From CAYSJU01 sp964431495 (GTDB taxonomy: Bacteria > Omnitrophota > Gorgyraeia > Tantalellales > Tantalellaceae), in NCBI GenBank assembly GCA_964431495.1, contig CAYSJU010000008.1, positions 13,273-77,272 of the forward strand: a stretch of DNA of 64,000 nt, read 5' to 3'. The notes under the pieces were generated by a model that was given only the letters and a program-made list of their open reading frames with translations, did not search any database and was not told the DNA's origin. A program made the position numbers and the translations under genes. This document shows positions 51,801-59,599 of this stretch, piece after piece (positions within the stretch are counted from its first letter, which is position 1; the number at the start of each line of letters is the position of its first letter).

Positions 51801-51961
51801 TGGCGCTTTCCATATGCTGGGGGCTTGTGTTCGCGACAGCCCTGACGCTGGTGGTTATTCCGTGCATATACTCTATCATAGACGATATAGCCATGAAGAT
51901 CACGCATCACACCAGCATGATACGCACCGTTAAACTTAAGAACAACAACCACCGCACTTGA
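48815..51961 (+). CDS. RND-family efflux transporter (AcrB/MMPL-like HAE1 type)
   Basis: 1048 residues, the standard size for a proton-driven RND pump. Twelve membrane segments are expected. Landmarks are the start NREIFPNVAFDMVSVTTVYPGANPLDVEKLVSTPIEKEL, the TM4 acidic pair in GMLVDDGIIVAENAYRYMEEGMPPRQAA, and a C-terminal half with LGIVGLSGIVVNDSIVLMDFINKLR. The TM10 Lys of AcrB is not present; the segment reads VVND. A periplasmic adaptor gene would be expected but is missing from this operon. It overlaps tolC by 4 nt. Confidence 0.93.
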   Translation: MSLPRFSVNQSLFVNLVSVVILIIGLMVVLGINREIFPNVAFDMVSVTTVYPGANPLDVEKLVSTPIEKELREVDGVKEIKSSSSDGVSYILIKIDPDESNKQKVIRDIQTAVDRVKDLPKDIYEDPVVMEFTSKQYPIIEVSLSGDMSEHELQKYADALADRLEDIKGVAKINKSGYRDREIQVCVDPDRMLEYYVSIDEIEQALATRNISVPAGEINTETMEYSVRTTGEFTTAAEIEDVIIRANDAGNWLKIKDIAEVMDTFKDEDIIYKTLATRSINLIVLKKESGDALSIVDNIKKECDPFLKSAPDTLKISYVNDYSYFARRRLNVLKNNGWISLIIVMCILLVFLQRRVALVTLVGIPIAFFTTFIVMEIMGITINMISMFGLIIVLGMLVDDGIIVAENAYRYMEEGMPPRQAAVKGAEEVMGAVSTAVFTTIVAFSPLLFMSGIMGKFMRDLPAVLIVALLASLGEALIILPSHLADFVKIKVDASGKPVGASKDMPWFKGFIVFYTRILNAAIRRKYKVLAGLIGTLILCGFIGGVVLKFILFPSAGINYLFIRGEAPVGTPLEKTNELIAPVEKIVSELPKEELDTFVTSVGQTQDDRHDPFGGRGSNLVQITVYLVPEQDRKRSAEEITEELREKTKDIKGFTELRFDKPQSGPPVGKAVEAKIRGENFEVLDTIAGEYMDYLKTIDGATDITWDHKPGKEEIRVEVDRNKATLAGLTVQRIAKTIRAVFEGTIATEIKPVKAEEETDVTVMFPEEDVDDMSVFEEIFVSNDVGNLIPLNKVATIKKVSGTTTIHHLDGKRVVTASSNVDTNKVTSLKVNRMLEKKFKDIAERHLGYSVKYGGEQEETMDSLISLAKAFFFAFLVIYLILSSFFKSIIQPLVVMLAIPFGIIGVVFAFLVHGVPLSFLALLGIVGLSGIVVNDSIVLMDFINKLRASGVSRHDSIVKAGQMRIRPVILTTITTVGGLSTVAYGIGGKDPFLVPMALSICWGLVFATALTLVVIPCIYSIIDDIAMKITHHTSMIRTVKLKNNNHRT

Positions 51962-51984
51962 CAAATCAGCGACATTCCAATATC

Positions 51985-54666
51985 ATGACCATAATGCAGG
52001 GCTTTGATTTATCAAACCCAACGAAACCAGGGAGACTTGCCATTCGTTACGGAAAACTTATTTTTGTTTTGAGTATTATCTTTTTTCTATTTTCAGATGT
52101 TCACGCGAAGGCTGAAGAACATCATTCCACGCGTTGCAAACTCATCCTGGATAACGGGGCCGCTATAGTCTGCGAATACATGCCGGATTCGCCTGTCACG
52201 ATCATCCAGATACGCGTTCTATCCGGCCTGTCAAACGAAGGCGACTATGCCGGTTCGGGAATATCTCATTTTCTGGAACACCTTCTTTTTAAAGGGACAT
52301 GCGAGAGATCGTATGACGAGATGTACGGCCAGATAAGGCGGATAGGGGGTATAGCCAATGGCGCTACAGGACTGGATTCCGCGGAATATTACATAACCGT
52401 GCCTAACGAGAATTTCGTGAAAGGGCTGGATCTTCTTACTGACATGATCATGGATCCGGTTTTCACTGATGAGGAGATCGCGACTGAAAGAGACGTTGTT
52501 CTCAAGGAAATAAATCTTCGTAAGGATACCCCTGAAAACGAGCGGATGAGAAAGTTGTTTGCCACGGCATATCTGGAGCACATCTATAAATATCCGATAA
52601 TAGGCTACATAGACAGGTTCAAATCCCTTACCCGGGAGGATATCCTTAAATATCACGGGGAGACCTACACGCCGGACAGGATTGTCATGGGCGTTGCGGG
52701 CGGGGTCCATCCTGAGGCGGTCCTGGAAGCGGCAGAGAATAAACTAAAAAAATATCGAAGGGGCAAGCCCTGGGTAGGGCCTATTGAGCGTGAGCCGAAA
52801 CAGCTTGACCAGAGGATCGAGCAGTTCCCGGCGGACACGAACCTCGGATACCTGGCCATAGGATTTCACACTACCAGCCTGTTCTCAAAGGACCTTTATC
52901 CCATGGATGTGCTGAGCATCCTGCTTGGTAATGGCAAGGGCTCAAGATTGCATGACAGGCTTGTAAGGGATAAGAAACTTTTATATACGGTTTCCTGCTT
53001 TAACATGACGCCCAGATACCCCGGTCTTTTTGTTATAACGGGCATAGGTGAACCGGATAAACTGGAGGAGGCCCGGGAAGAGGCATTCAGTGTTATTGAA
53101 GAGCTCAAGACAGAAGCAGTGGATGAAAAGGAGATCGAGCGCGCCAAGAATATCGTCACGTCCGTTTATCTGCATTCAAACGAGCGCGTGGAAGAAATGG
53201 TGTCATATATTACCACTTCTCAGCTATTGACAGGGGATCCGTCTTTTCATGAGAAGTATGTAGAAAAAATAAAAAAGGTCCGCGGAGAACAGATAAAAAA
53301 AGTAATTTCCAAATATCTGGATATCGACAATTCCACGACAGTGAGCCTTGTGCCACCGGCCTTTCTGAAAAAAGAGAAGGCCGGAGAGGAACTGGCGGCA
53401 ACCTCGGCCGAAGAAGGCGATGAGAGCATTACCGCGCTGGGGAACGGGCTCAAACTGATCATAAAGAAACGGGAACGTCTTCCTATCGTATCTGTTTTTA
53501 TCGCGTTCCCGGGAGGGCTCAGAGCCGAAACCCCTGAAGACAACGGCATATCCGATCTGACCGCTTCACTGACGCTTAAAGGGACAAAGCACAGGAAAGA
53601 GGAGGGGGTAGTTCCCGCGCTTGAAGGCCTGGGGGGCAGTATCAGTGCCTTTAGCGGAAGGAACAGCATGGGTATTGCCATGAACCTTTTGTCCGGTGAT
53701 CTGGATAAAGGTATGGATGTCTTCGAGGATGTTATAAAAAATCCCACCTTTCCCGAAGAGGAGATAAAGAAGCAGAAAGAAAAGATAACAGCTTCCATAA
53801 GAGAAGAGGAGAAGGATATATTCACGGAAGGCATGGATCAGCTGAGGAAACTGCTTTACGGAGACCATCCCTACGCGATGAAGGTGGACGGAAAAGCAGA
53901 AACCGTGGACAGGATCTCAAGAAAGGAGATCGTTGAGTTCTATAAGAATCATTTTGTTCCGGGGAAAGCTGTTATGACAATTGTCGGAGATGTGGATATC
54001 GAACATATCACAAAAGAGGTGCTTGACAGGTTCGGGGATTGGAAAGGAAAGGTGGAAGAAGTTCAAGAAGAGGCCGTAAAGCCACTGACCAAGGTGATCA
54101 AGAAAGACCTGACAATGGGAAAAGAACAGTCATTGCTTCTTATCGGGTTCCAGGGGGTGGATATTTACGATCACAGGAAACACGCTCTTTCAATAATCGG
54201 CAATATGCTTTCCGGTGGCGGAGGCATGCTCTATAAGATCGTCAGGGAGCAGCACGGCCTCGCGTATGTCTGCGGGGCGTCGTCCATGGCCTCGCTGGAT
54301 CCCGGCTATTTTGTCTTATACGTAAGCACGACCGAAAAAAATATAAAGAAAGCCAGGAAACTGGCCTTTGATGCGATAAAAAGCATCCGCGGGGGAGATT
54401 TTTCTGAAGAGGATATGGAGTCAGCCAAGAACAAAATGCTTACGGTGCATGCTTCTTCCCTGGAAATAAACTCGACACTGGCAATGCTCATGGGCCTGGA
54501 CGAGCTTTACGGCCTGGGGTTCCAGGATTATAAAAAGTACCCGGCCGATCTCAAAAGGATTACGCGCCAGGAGATCATCAGTTGCGCTAAAGAGATCCTT
54601 GATCCGGGCAAATACGCGGAGGTGGTCATCCATTCTTCCGTTAAAAAGAAGGAGGAAGGCCGATGA
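51985..54666 (+). CDS. M16-family zinc peptidase, two-domain, exported
   Basis: 893 residues with a two-halved layout like PqqL or the mitochondrial processing peptidases. A signal peptide (LIFVLSIIFFLFSDVHA) precedes the first M16 domain. The inverted zinc motif HFLEH lies near residue 95, and the third ligand Glu near residue 175 (EINLRKDTPE). The second half (VSVFIAFPGGLRAETPEDNG and on) lacks HxxEH and is probably non-catalytic. The start is uncertain: TTG 51958, ATG 51985 and ATG 51994 are all in frame and none has a good ribosome-binding site. It follows the RND gene and overlaps the next gene by 4 nt. Confidence 0.87.
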   Translation: MTIMQGFDLSNPTKPGRLAIRYGKLIFVLSIIFFLFSDVHAKAEEHHSTRCKLILDNGAAIVCEYMPDSPVTIIQIRVLSGLSNEGDYAGSGISHFLEHLLFKGTCERSYDEMYGQIRRIGGIANGATGLDSAEYYITVPNENFVKGLDLLTDMIMDPVFTDEEIATERDVVLKEINLRKDTPENERMRKLFATAYLEHIYKYPIIGYIDRFKSLTREDILKYHGETYTPDRIVMGVAGGVHPEAVLEAAENKLKKYRRGKPWVGPIEREPKQLDQRIEQFPADTNLGYLAIGFHTTSLFSKDLYPMDVLSILLGNGKGSRLHDRLVRDKKLLYTVSCFNMTPRYPGLFVITGIGEPDKLEEAREEAFSVIEELKTEAVDEKEIERAKNIVTSVYLHSNERVEEMVSYITTSQLLTGDPSFHEKYVEKIKKVRGEQIKKVISKYLDIDNSTTVSLVPPAFLKKEKAGEELAATSAEEGDESITALGNGLKLIIKKRERLPIVSVFIAFPGGLRAETPEDNGISDLTASLTLKGTKHRKEEGVVPALEGLGGSISAFSGRNSMGIAMNLLSGDLDKGMDVFEDVIKNPTFPEEEIKKQKEKITASIREEEKDIFTEGMDQLRKLLYGDHPYAMKVDGKAETVDRISRKEIVEFYKNHFVPGKAVMTIVGDVDIEHITKEVLDRFGDWKGKVEEVQEEAVKPLTKVIKKDLTMGKEQSLLLIGFQGVDIYDHRKHALSIIGNMLSGGGGMLYKIVREQHGLAYVCGASSMASLDPGYFVLYVSTTEKNIKKARKLAFDAIKSIRGGDFSEEDMESAKNKMLTVHASSLEINSTLAMLMGLDELYGLGFQDYKKYPADLKRITRQEIISCAKEILDPGKYAEVVIHSSVKKKEEGR

Positions 54667-55604
54667 AATACAGAAAATTAGGGAACACCGATCTGGAGGT
54701 TCCCGCCGTATCTCTTGGCACCTGGGTTTTTGGGGGAGATTGCTGGGGCGAGGCGGATGACGCGGAATCCGTAAAAGTGGTGGAGGAGGCCCTGGCGAAC
54801 GGGGTCAACATGATAGATACGGCTCCCGTGTACGGGAACGGGCATTCAGAAAGCGTCATAGGCAGGGCCATAAAAGGAAAAAAGGACAGAATAATCATTG
54901 CCACGAAATGCGGGCTGGAGGTCAAGGGCGCCTCCATAAAAGTGGACCTCAGCGCAAAGTTCATCAGAAGGGATATAGAGGCTTCTTTGAGCCGCCTCGG
55001 TGTTGAGACAATAGACCTGTACCAGTGCCATTGGCCGGACGAGAACACTCCTCTGGAAGAAACGTTCGGCGAGATGATGAAACTCGTGAAAGAAGGTAAG
55101 ATAAAACATATAGGAGTAAGTAATTTTGACAAAGCCATCTTATCCCGGGCGGTGGCGATCGCCCCTGTTGAAAGCAACCAGGTCCAGTATTCGCTTTTTG
55201 ACAGGTCAATTGAAAAGGAAATGATCACTTTTTGCAGGCAGGAGAACATCTCGGTCCTGACTTACGGTTCTCTGGGAGGAGGCATTTTGACCGGGAAGTA
55301 TAAGGAACCGCCGGCATTACCCAAGGGGGACGTAAGGAGTTTCTTTTATCAGTATTACCGCGAGCCCTTCTGGAGCAAAGGCAGGGAGCTCGTCTACGTG
55401 CTTGAAGACATGGCCGCCGGCCACGGAGTGCCTGTCGCGGAAGTCGCGATCAACTGGGTGCTGAGCCGGTCAGAAGTCGCTTCCTGCATATCCGGCTGCC
55501 GCAACAAAGAACAGCTCATGAAAAATATTTCCGCAACGGCCTGGGAACTCACCCCGGAAGAATTAAAGCATATTCAGAATGAGTACGACAGAATCTTTTC
55601 CTGA
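54663..55604 (+). CDS. Aldo/keto reductase
   Basis: 313 residues, a TIM-barrel NADPH-dependent oxidoreductase. It begins MKYRKLGNTDLEVPAVSLGTWVFGG. Catalytic tetrad candidates are the Asp of NMIDTAPVYG, its Tyr, the Lys of IIIATKCG and the His of YQCHWPDENT. GVSNFDKAIL and the nucleotide-binding end WVLSRSEVASCISGCRNKEQLMKN are typical. Substrate unknown. ATGA overlap with the M16 gene, and 26 nt overlap with the GH1 gene, suggest an extended operon with sugar-related activity. Confidence 0.92.
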   Translation: MKYRKLGNTDLEVPAVSLGTWVFGGDCWGEADDAESVKVVEEALANGVNMIDTAPVYGNGHSESVIGRAIKGKKDRIIIATKCGLEVKGASIKVDLSAKFIRRDIEASLSRLGVETIDLYQCHWPDENTPLEETFGEMMKLVKEGKIKHIGVSNFDKAILSRAVAIAPVESNQVQYSLFDRSIEKEMITFCRQENISVLTYGSLGGGILTGKYKEPPALPKGDVRSFFYQYYREPFWSKGRELVYVLEDMAAGHGVPVAEVAINWVLSRSEVASCISGCRNKEQLMKNISATAWELTPEELKHIQNEYDRIFS

Positions 55605-56865
55605 TAAATTTTTATGGGGTGCTTCTGCGTCCGGCCACCAGGTCGAAGGGGACAACACCAACAGCGACTGGTGGGAATGGGAACAGGCCGGGCGTACCGA
55701 GCCCTCCGGTAAAGCGTGCGATCACTATCACCGGTTCAAAGAAGATTTCCGGATCGCCAAAGAACTTGGGCACAACGCGCACAGATTTGGCATAGAATGG
55801 AGCCGCCTTGAGAAGGAGGAAGGCGTATGGGACCAGAGAGAATGGGGCCATTACAAGGAAGTCGTCGAAGACCTTCTCCGCCTGAGGATAGAACCTGTAG
55901 TGACACTGAACCATTTCACTCTTCCGCTCTGGCTCGCGCGTAAAGGCGGGTGGGAAAACACCGATACCATCCGTTTTTTTTCCAGATTTGCTGAAAAAGC
56001 GGTTTTGGAACTCGGGAACGTGGTCCAGTACTGGATAACCATAAACGAACCTCTTGTGCTGGCTGTCATGGCATACTTCCATGGCAAATGGCCTCCGTGT
56101 AAACAGAGCTTTGATGTCATGCTTTACGTGACCAATAACATGCTGAAAGCGCACGTGGAATCGTATCATAAGATGCATGAAACCGCTAAAGCCGCTCCCA
56201 TTATCAAAACCCCCAGGATAGGGATAGCCAAATCAGTAGCCACGTTCCATCCGTGTTCCAGGTATTCCATACCAGACCGGATATCCGCGTTCCTGAGGGA
56301 TAATTTCCAGAACCACAGCTTTATAAGGTCGGCCTTGACCGGACGCACGCGGTTTTTTCCTTATTTGCGCGAAAAACTCCCTTTCAAGCGTTCCCTGGAT
56401 TTCATCGGGCTTAATTATTATTTCCGGGAATTCGTCCATCACAAAAGGCCGATCACGAAAAACCCTTTTGGATGGATCTGCTCCAGGGCGCATCATTATG
56501 ACGCGGGGAAGAGGACCAATATGGGATGGGAGATCTATCCCGCCGGATTATATGAGGTGGTCAAGAGCTTTTCCAGGTATAAACTCCCGATCATTATCGC
56601 CGAGAACGGTATCAGCACTTCTGATGATGCCATGCGCAGCGAGTATATAAAGGAGCACCTGTCCTATCTTCTCAAGGCGATAAAAGAAGGCGCCCCCGTC
56701 AAAGGTTACCTTCACTGGTCACTCCTGGATAATTTCGAATGGGCCGAAGGGTACAGCCAGAAGTTCGGCCTGGTCCAGGTGGATCTCAAATCGCAAAAAC
56801 GCACTATCAGGGATTCCGCGAAGTACTATGCCTCGGCGATCAAGTCGGGATCTGTAGCGCATTAG
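55579..56865 (+). CDS. Glycoside hydrolase family 1 (beta-glucosidase type)
   Basis: 428 residues, retaining GH1 enzyme. The N terminus FPDKFLWGASASGHQVEGDN is a family signature. The acid/base Glu is in YWITINEPLVLA (about residue 156) and the nucleophile Glu in LPIIIAENGIS (about residue 340); LHWSLLDNFEWAEGYSQKFGLVQVD closes the active site. There is no signal peptide, so it acts in the cytoplasm on imported beta-glycosides. A strong terminator follows. Confidence 0.95.
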   Translation: MSTTESFPDKFLWGASASGHQVEGDNTNSDWWEWEQAGRTEPSGKACDHYHRFKEDFRIAKELGHNAHRFGIEWSRLEKEEGVWDQREWGHYKEVVEDLLRLRIEPVVTLNHFTLPLWLARKGGWENTDTIRFFSRFAEKAVLELGNVVQYWITINEPLVLAVMAYFHGKWPPCKQSFDVMLYVTNNMLKAHVESYHKMHETAKAAPIIKTPRIGIAKSVATFHPCSRYSIPDRISAFLRDNFQNHSFIRSALTGRTRFFPYLREKLPFKRSLDFIGLNYYFREFVHHKRPITKNPFGWICSRAHHYDAGKRTNMGWEIYPAGLYEVVKSFSRYKLPIIIAENGISTSDDAMRSEYIKEHLSYLLKAIKEGAPVKGYLHWSLLDNFEWAEGYSQKFGLVQVDLKSQKRTIRDSAKYYASAIKSGSVAH

Positions 56866-56882
56866 ATGCTTTGAATGATTCT

Positions 56883-56906
56883 CGCGGGGACGGCCCCGCG
56901 TTTTTT
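56883..56906 (+). terminator. Rho-independent terminator after GH1
   Basis: CGCGGGG-ACGG-CCCCGCG followed by six T, 18 nt after the GH1 stop. Ends the marR-to-GH1 gene run. Confidence 0.93.
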
Positions 56907-56940
56907 CGCGCCCCCTGTATGCTTTATTATCAAATTCTAT

Positions 56941-56968
56941 TTGACAAATCATCAAATTAACCTATAAT
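56941..56968 (+). promoter_or_regulatory. Consensus sigma70 promoter of the beta-propeller protein
   Basis: TTGACA (56941-56946), 16-nt spacer, TATAAT (56963-56968); both hexamers are perfect. Transcription start is expected near 56975. Confidence 0.88.
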
Positions 56969-56971
56969 AAG

Positions 56972-57005
56972 AAAGCGGGTGAGGGTAGGGAGTATCACCC
57001 GCTTT
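56972..57005 (+). promoter_or_regulatory. Hairpin at the 5' end of the beta-propeller transcript
   Basis: An 11-bp stem AAAGCGGGTGA / TCACCCGCTTT with a purine-rich 12-nt loop (GGGTAGGGAGTA), placed at the predicted transcription start. Only a short T-run follows. Could stabilise the mRNA or act as an early attenuator. Confidence 0.6.
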
Positions 57006-57106
57006 TATACGCGATAGATCCTGAATCGGATCCGCGCTTAACAAATGATAGAAATATTTTATCAAATTTCGAACAGAAGTCAACAATTTTTCACAAGGAG
57101 GGGGAT

Positions 57107-58678
57107 ATGGCCGGAAAAACCGGAAAAAAGGGCCTGGCTGTCGCGTTGGTCTTAATTGTATCACTTGTTGGGGCGGGGAATGCTTCTCCAATGAATGGGG
57201 AATGGGAAGAGGTTTCCGGGGGTATATCCAGATCAGAGCGCATTCTCTGCGTAAAAGGTATTGACTCTACGGATGTGGTATATGCCGGAACGGACAGTAG
57301 TCTGTACCGGACAAATGATTCTGGGAAGACATGGGCAGTGGAGTCTCTGCCGGGCGGGAAGGTCCGGGTCAATGATATTGCTTTTTCAGATGAAAACGTG
57401 TTCATAGCGGCCGGGGATGGTCTGTACAGGGGAACGGCTGGAGGATCGTGGGAGTATATCCCCGGCAAAAGTGATCTGAAAGGGGTCATAAAGGTTGGGG
57501 AAAAAAATGGAACAGTGCTGGTATGGACGTCGCATGAGATCTTCATGGTGGGAAAAAACAGCTGGAAGCGCGTCGGCCGCGGCACGCCCTGGGACAAAAT
57601 AGAGGATTCCGCTTTCAGGGATGGCGTGATCTATGTTGCGTCAGACGGTAAGGTGTTTTATTCTTCTGACAAAGGTGATACCTGGGAGAAGTATTTTCTG
57701 GCCATGGACATGCTGAATGATGAAACCGGGATGTCCGCCGGTGAAGATGCGCCGGAAGACCTGCCCGTCATACGAAAGATGGATTTTACCGGGTCGCATG
57801 GAATAACCGTCGCCACAAAATACGGCGTATTTATAATAAAAGACGCGGATGGCGCGCTGAAAAGGATAGATACGACCGGGCTGCCGGCTTCTTCGGTCAC
57901 ATACGCTTTAAATGCGGGGGAAGGACTTTTCGCGGCGACGAATAATAAGGTCTTCCTGTACTTTTCGGAGGAATATCTGTGGCGGTCGTTCTTTGAGGAC
58001 GCTGCCAGCGGTATCATCACTTACTTAAGGGTGGTGAAAGACGAGAAAGGCCGCGGATGGTTATGGGTGGCCGCTGAAAGGAACATGTACAGGAGAAATA
58101 TAGATTTTCTCCCACGGATTGCTGGAGATAAAAACAGTGAAAAAAGCGGTAAAATCAATGAGGTTTCGATCATGGAAGTCCAGAGGATGGCGGTAGAATA
58201 CGCTGAAGTAAGCCCGGAAAAGATCAAAAGATGGCGGACCGGGGCTCAATGGAATGCCCTCCTGCCGAGGCTCTCTTTGGGTTTTTCCGAAGGATGGAAT
58301 GACAATATTGATATCTACAAAAGTGCAACACGATCCTATGTCATAACGGGCCCCAGGGAAAGGGATACTGACTGGGGGGTCGATCTCACCTGGGAACTGT
58401 CCGAGTTGATCTGGAACGGAGCCCAGACGATCATTGATGTCAGGAGCAAGCTCATGGTGCAGCTCAGGGACGATATACTTGAAGAAGTAACGCGGCTTTA
58501 TTTTGAAAGAAAAAGGCTCCTGGCAGAGCTTGGAACACTTGGACATATAGGAGGCAGAGCTCCACTCGAGAAAAGGCTCAGGATAGAGGAATTGACAGCT
58601 TATATCGACGCCCTGACCGGAGGCAGATATTCAGAAGAGATAGAGCAGCGCAGAGAGGTTGCTCTAGGAGATAAATGA
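57107..58678 (+). CDS. Exported beta-propeller (Ycf48/sialidase-like Asp-box) protein with helical tail
   Basis: 523 residues. A signal peptide (LAVALVLIVSLVGAGNA) is followed by a propeller with Asp-box-like repeats, for example SSLYRTNDSGKTW near residue 65 and VFYSSDKGDTWE near residue 185, each with VxYAGTDS or VIYVASDGKVF strands before it. Residues about 385-523 differ: LLPRLSLGFSEGWN and WGVDLTWELSELIWNGAQTIIDVRSKLMVQLRDDILEEVTRLYFERKRLLAEL, which resembles the start of a TolC-like outer-membrane domain. No catalytic sialidase residues are evident. CAAGGAGGGGG precedes the ATG. Function unknown. Confidence 0.78.
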   Translation: MAGKTGKKGLAVALVLIVSLVGAGNASPMNGEWEEVSGGISRSERILCVKGIDSTDVVYAGTDSSLYRTNDSGKTWAVESLPGGKVRVNDIAFSDENVFIAAGDGLYRGTAGGSWEYIPGKSDLKGVIKVGEKNGTVLVWTSHEIFMVGKNSWKRVGRGTPWDKIEDSAFRDGVIYVASDGKVFYSSDKGDTWEKYFLAMDMLNDETGMSAGEDAPEDLPVIRKMDFTGSHGITVATKYGVFIIKDADGALKRIDTTGLPASSVTYALNAGEGLFAATNNKVFLYFSEEYLWRSFFEDAASGIITYLRVVKDEKGRGWLWVAAERNMYRRNIDFLPRIAGDKNSEKSGKINEVSIMEVQRMAVEYAEVSPEKIKRWRTGAQWNALLPRLSLGFSEGWNDNIDIYKSATRSYVITGPRERDTDWGVDLTWELSELIWNGAQTIIDVRSKLMVQLRDDILEEVTRLYFERKRLLAELGTLGHIGGRAPLEKRLRIEELTAYIDALTGGRYSEEIEQRREVALGDK

Positions 58679-58685
58679 GGGTATA

Positions 58686-58714
58686 CTAACAATAACCTAT
58701 AGAAAAAATATAAT
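58686..58714 (+). promoter_or_regulatory. Candidate promoter giving a nearly leaderless mRNA
   Basis: CTAACA (58686-58691), 17-nt spacer, TATAAT (58709-58714). The start near 58721 is about 3 nt from ATG 58724, which has no ribosome-binding site. Confidence 0.5.
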
Positions 58715-58723
58715 GGGACCGAA

Positions 58724-59407
58724 ATGCCCATAAACATTGTATTGAGAAAGATCAAAATACTCCCGGTAATCCTGCTTTGTATCGGTGTATCCGGATGTGC
58801 TGCCACTTCCACGAAATTTGGTCATATGGCCAGCAATGTGGAAAATATGCATTTTAAGGAACTTGACGATGAGCAATTGCTAATACTTTTTCACCGTATC
58901 TATAATGAACCAGTACAAACACAAGTGGACGAGATCGCTAAAGATATCACAATAACGGCCTTTATGATCGCTCTGGACTCCCGTCGGTCCAAAGTGATCA
59001 AGGGTTCGGGGGTCGTGGAGAAGCCATACGAAAAAGTTGAGCTGGATAAATGGACCGATGATGAACTTTTAATCCTTTATAACTCTTTATGGGAAGAACT
59101 GGAGAGAAAAGAGACCGATAATGAAAATGTTGAAAAAACAATAGGTGTTGATGGAAGGATATACTGGGCCTTTAAGGATAGGACGAAAAGAAAAGAAACG
59201 GAAAAAAATGAAGAAACCTTCTCAATAGCCAAAAACGAGGCCACGCTTGAAATAATACACTTGACCGCGTTTTACGCGGTCGAAGGGGAGCGAAATCGAA
59301 GGAACGCCATAAAATGCACATGGCACTCGGCCGGATCCACTGTAATAAGAAGCGTCCATACCGCCGCGCAGGTGGCAATGATGCTGGCAGGATTTTTTGT
59401 CATATAA
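58724..59407 (+). CDS. Lipoprotein of unknown function
   Basis: 227 residues, family not recognised. The N terminus has a signal segment (IKILPVILLCIGVSGC) with a GVSGC lipobox (Cys about residue 25). Two similar segments, LDDEQLLILFHRIYNEP and WTDDELLILYNSLWEELE, suggest an internal helical repeat. A charged region follows, and the C terminus is hydrophobic (AAQVAMMLAGFFVI). No Shine-Dalgarno precedes the ATG. Confidence 0.75.
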   Translation: MPINIVLRKIKILPVILLCIGVSGCAATSTKFGHMASNVENMHFKELDDEQLLILFHRIYNEPVQTQVDEIAKDITITAFMIALDSRRSKVIKGSGVVEKPYEKVELDKWTDDELLILYNSLWEELERKETDNENVEKTIGVDGRIYWAFKDRTKRKETEKNEETFSIAKNEATLEIIHLTAFYAVEGERNRRNAIKCTWHSAGSTVIRSVHTAAQVAMMLAGFFVI

Positions 59408-59437
59408 TAAAATCGTTTTCTTGAATAATGAAGGATC

Positions 59438-59599
59438 ATGGAAAAACAAAGTTTAAAGGGACAGGTGGCTTTAGTGACGGGTTCAAGTTCTGGTATTGGA
59501 GCGGCAGTGGCAAAAGCCATGGCCATGCCCAACATCGCCGTCAGGGCCGATGTTAGCCATGAAGATCGAACACAAGATAATAATAATTACGCTTTTTAG
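59438..59599 (+). pseudogene. Short-chain dehydrogenase remnant
   Basis: An open frame of 53 codons begins MEKQSLKGQVALVTGSSSGI and continues GAAVAKAMA, the nucleotide-binding start of an SDR enzyme (TGxxxGIG). It then jumps to NIAVRADVSHED, which in intact SDRs lies about 35 residues further on, before the frame runs out at TAG. The catalytic Ser, Tyr and Lys are gone. The remnant has therefore lost an internal segment and its 3' two-thirds. The histidine-kinase start codon (59559) lies inside it in another frame. Confidence 0.8.

Noticed and set aside
56972..57005. Leader hairpin of the propeller gene as the GH1 terminator
   Set aside because: A clear terminator already lies at 56883-56906, and the hairpin lies downstream of a perfect promoter, at its expected start site.
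59496..59558. N-terminal extension of the histidine kinase (MERQWQKPWPCP and on)
   Set aside because: This segment is the alternate frame of the SDR remnant. The typical membrane start MKIEHKIIIITLF follows at 59559.
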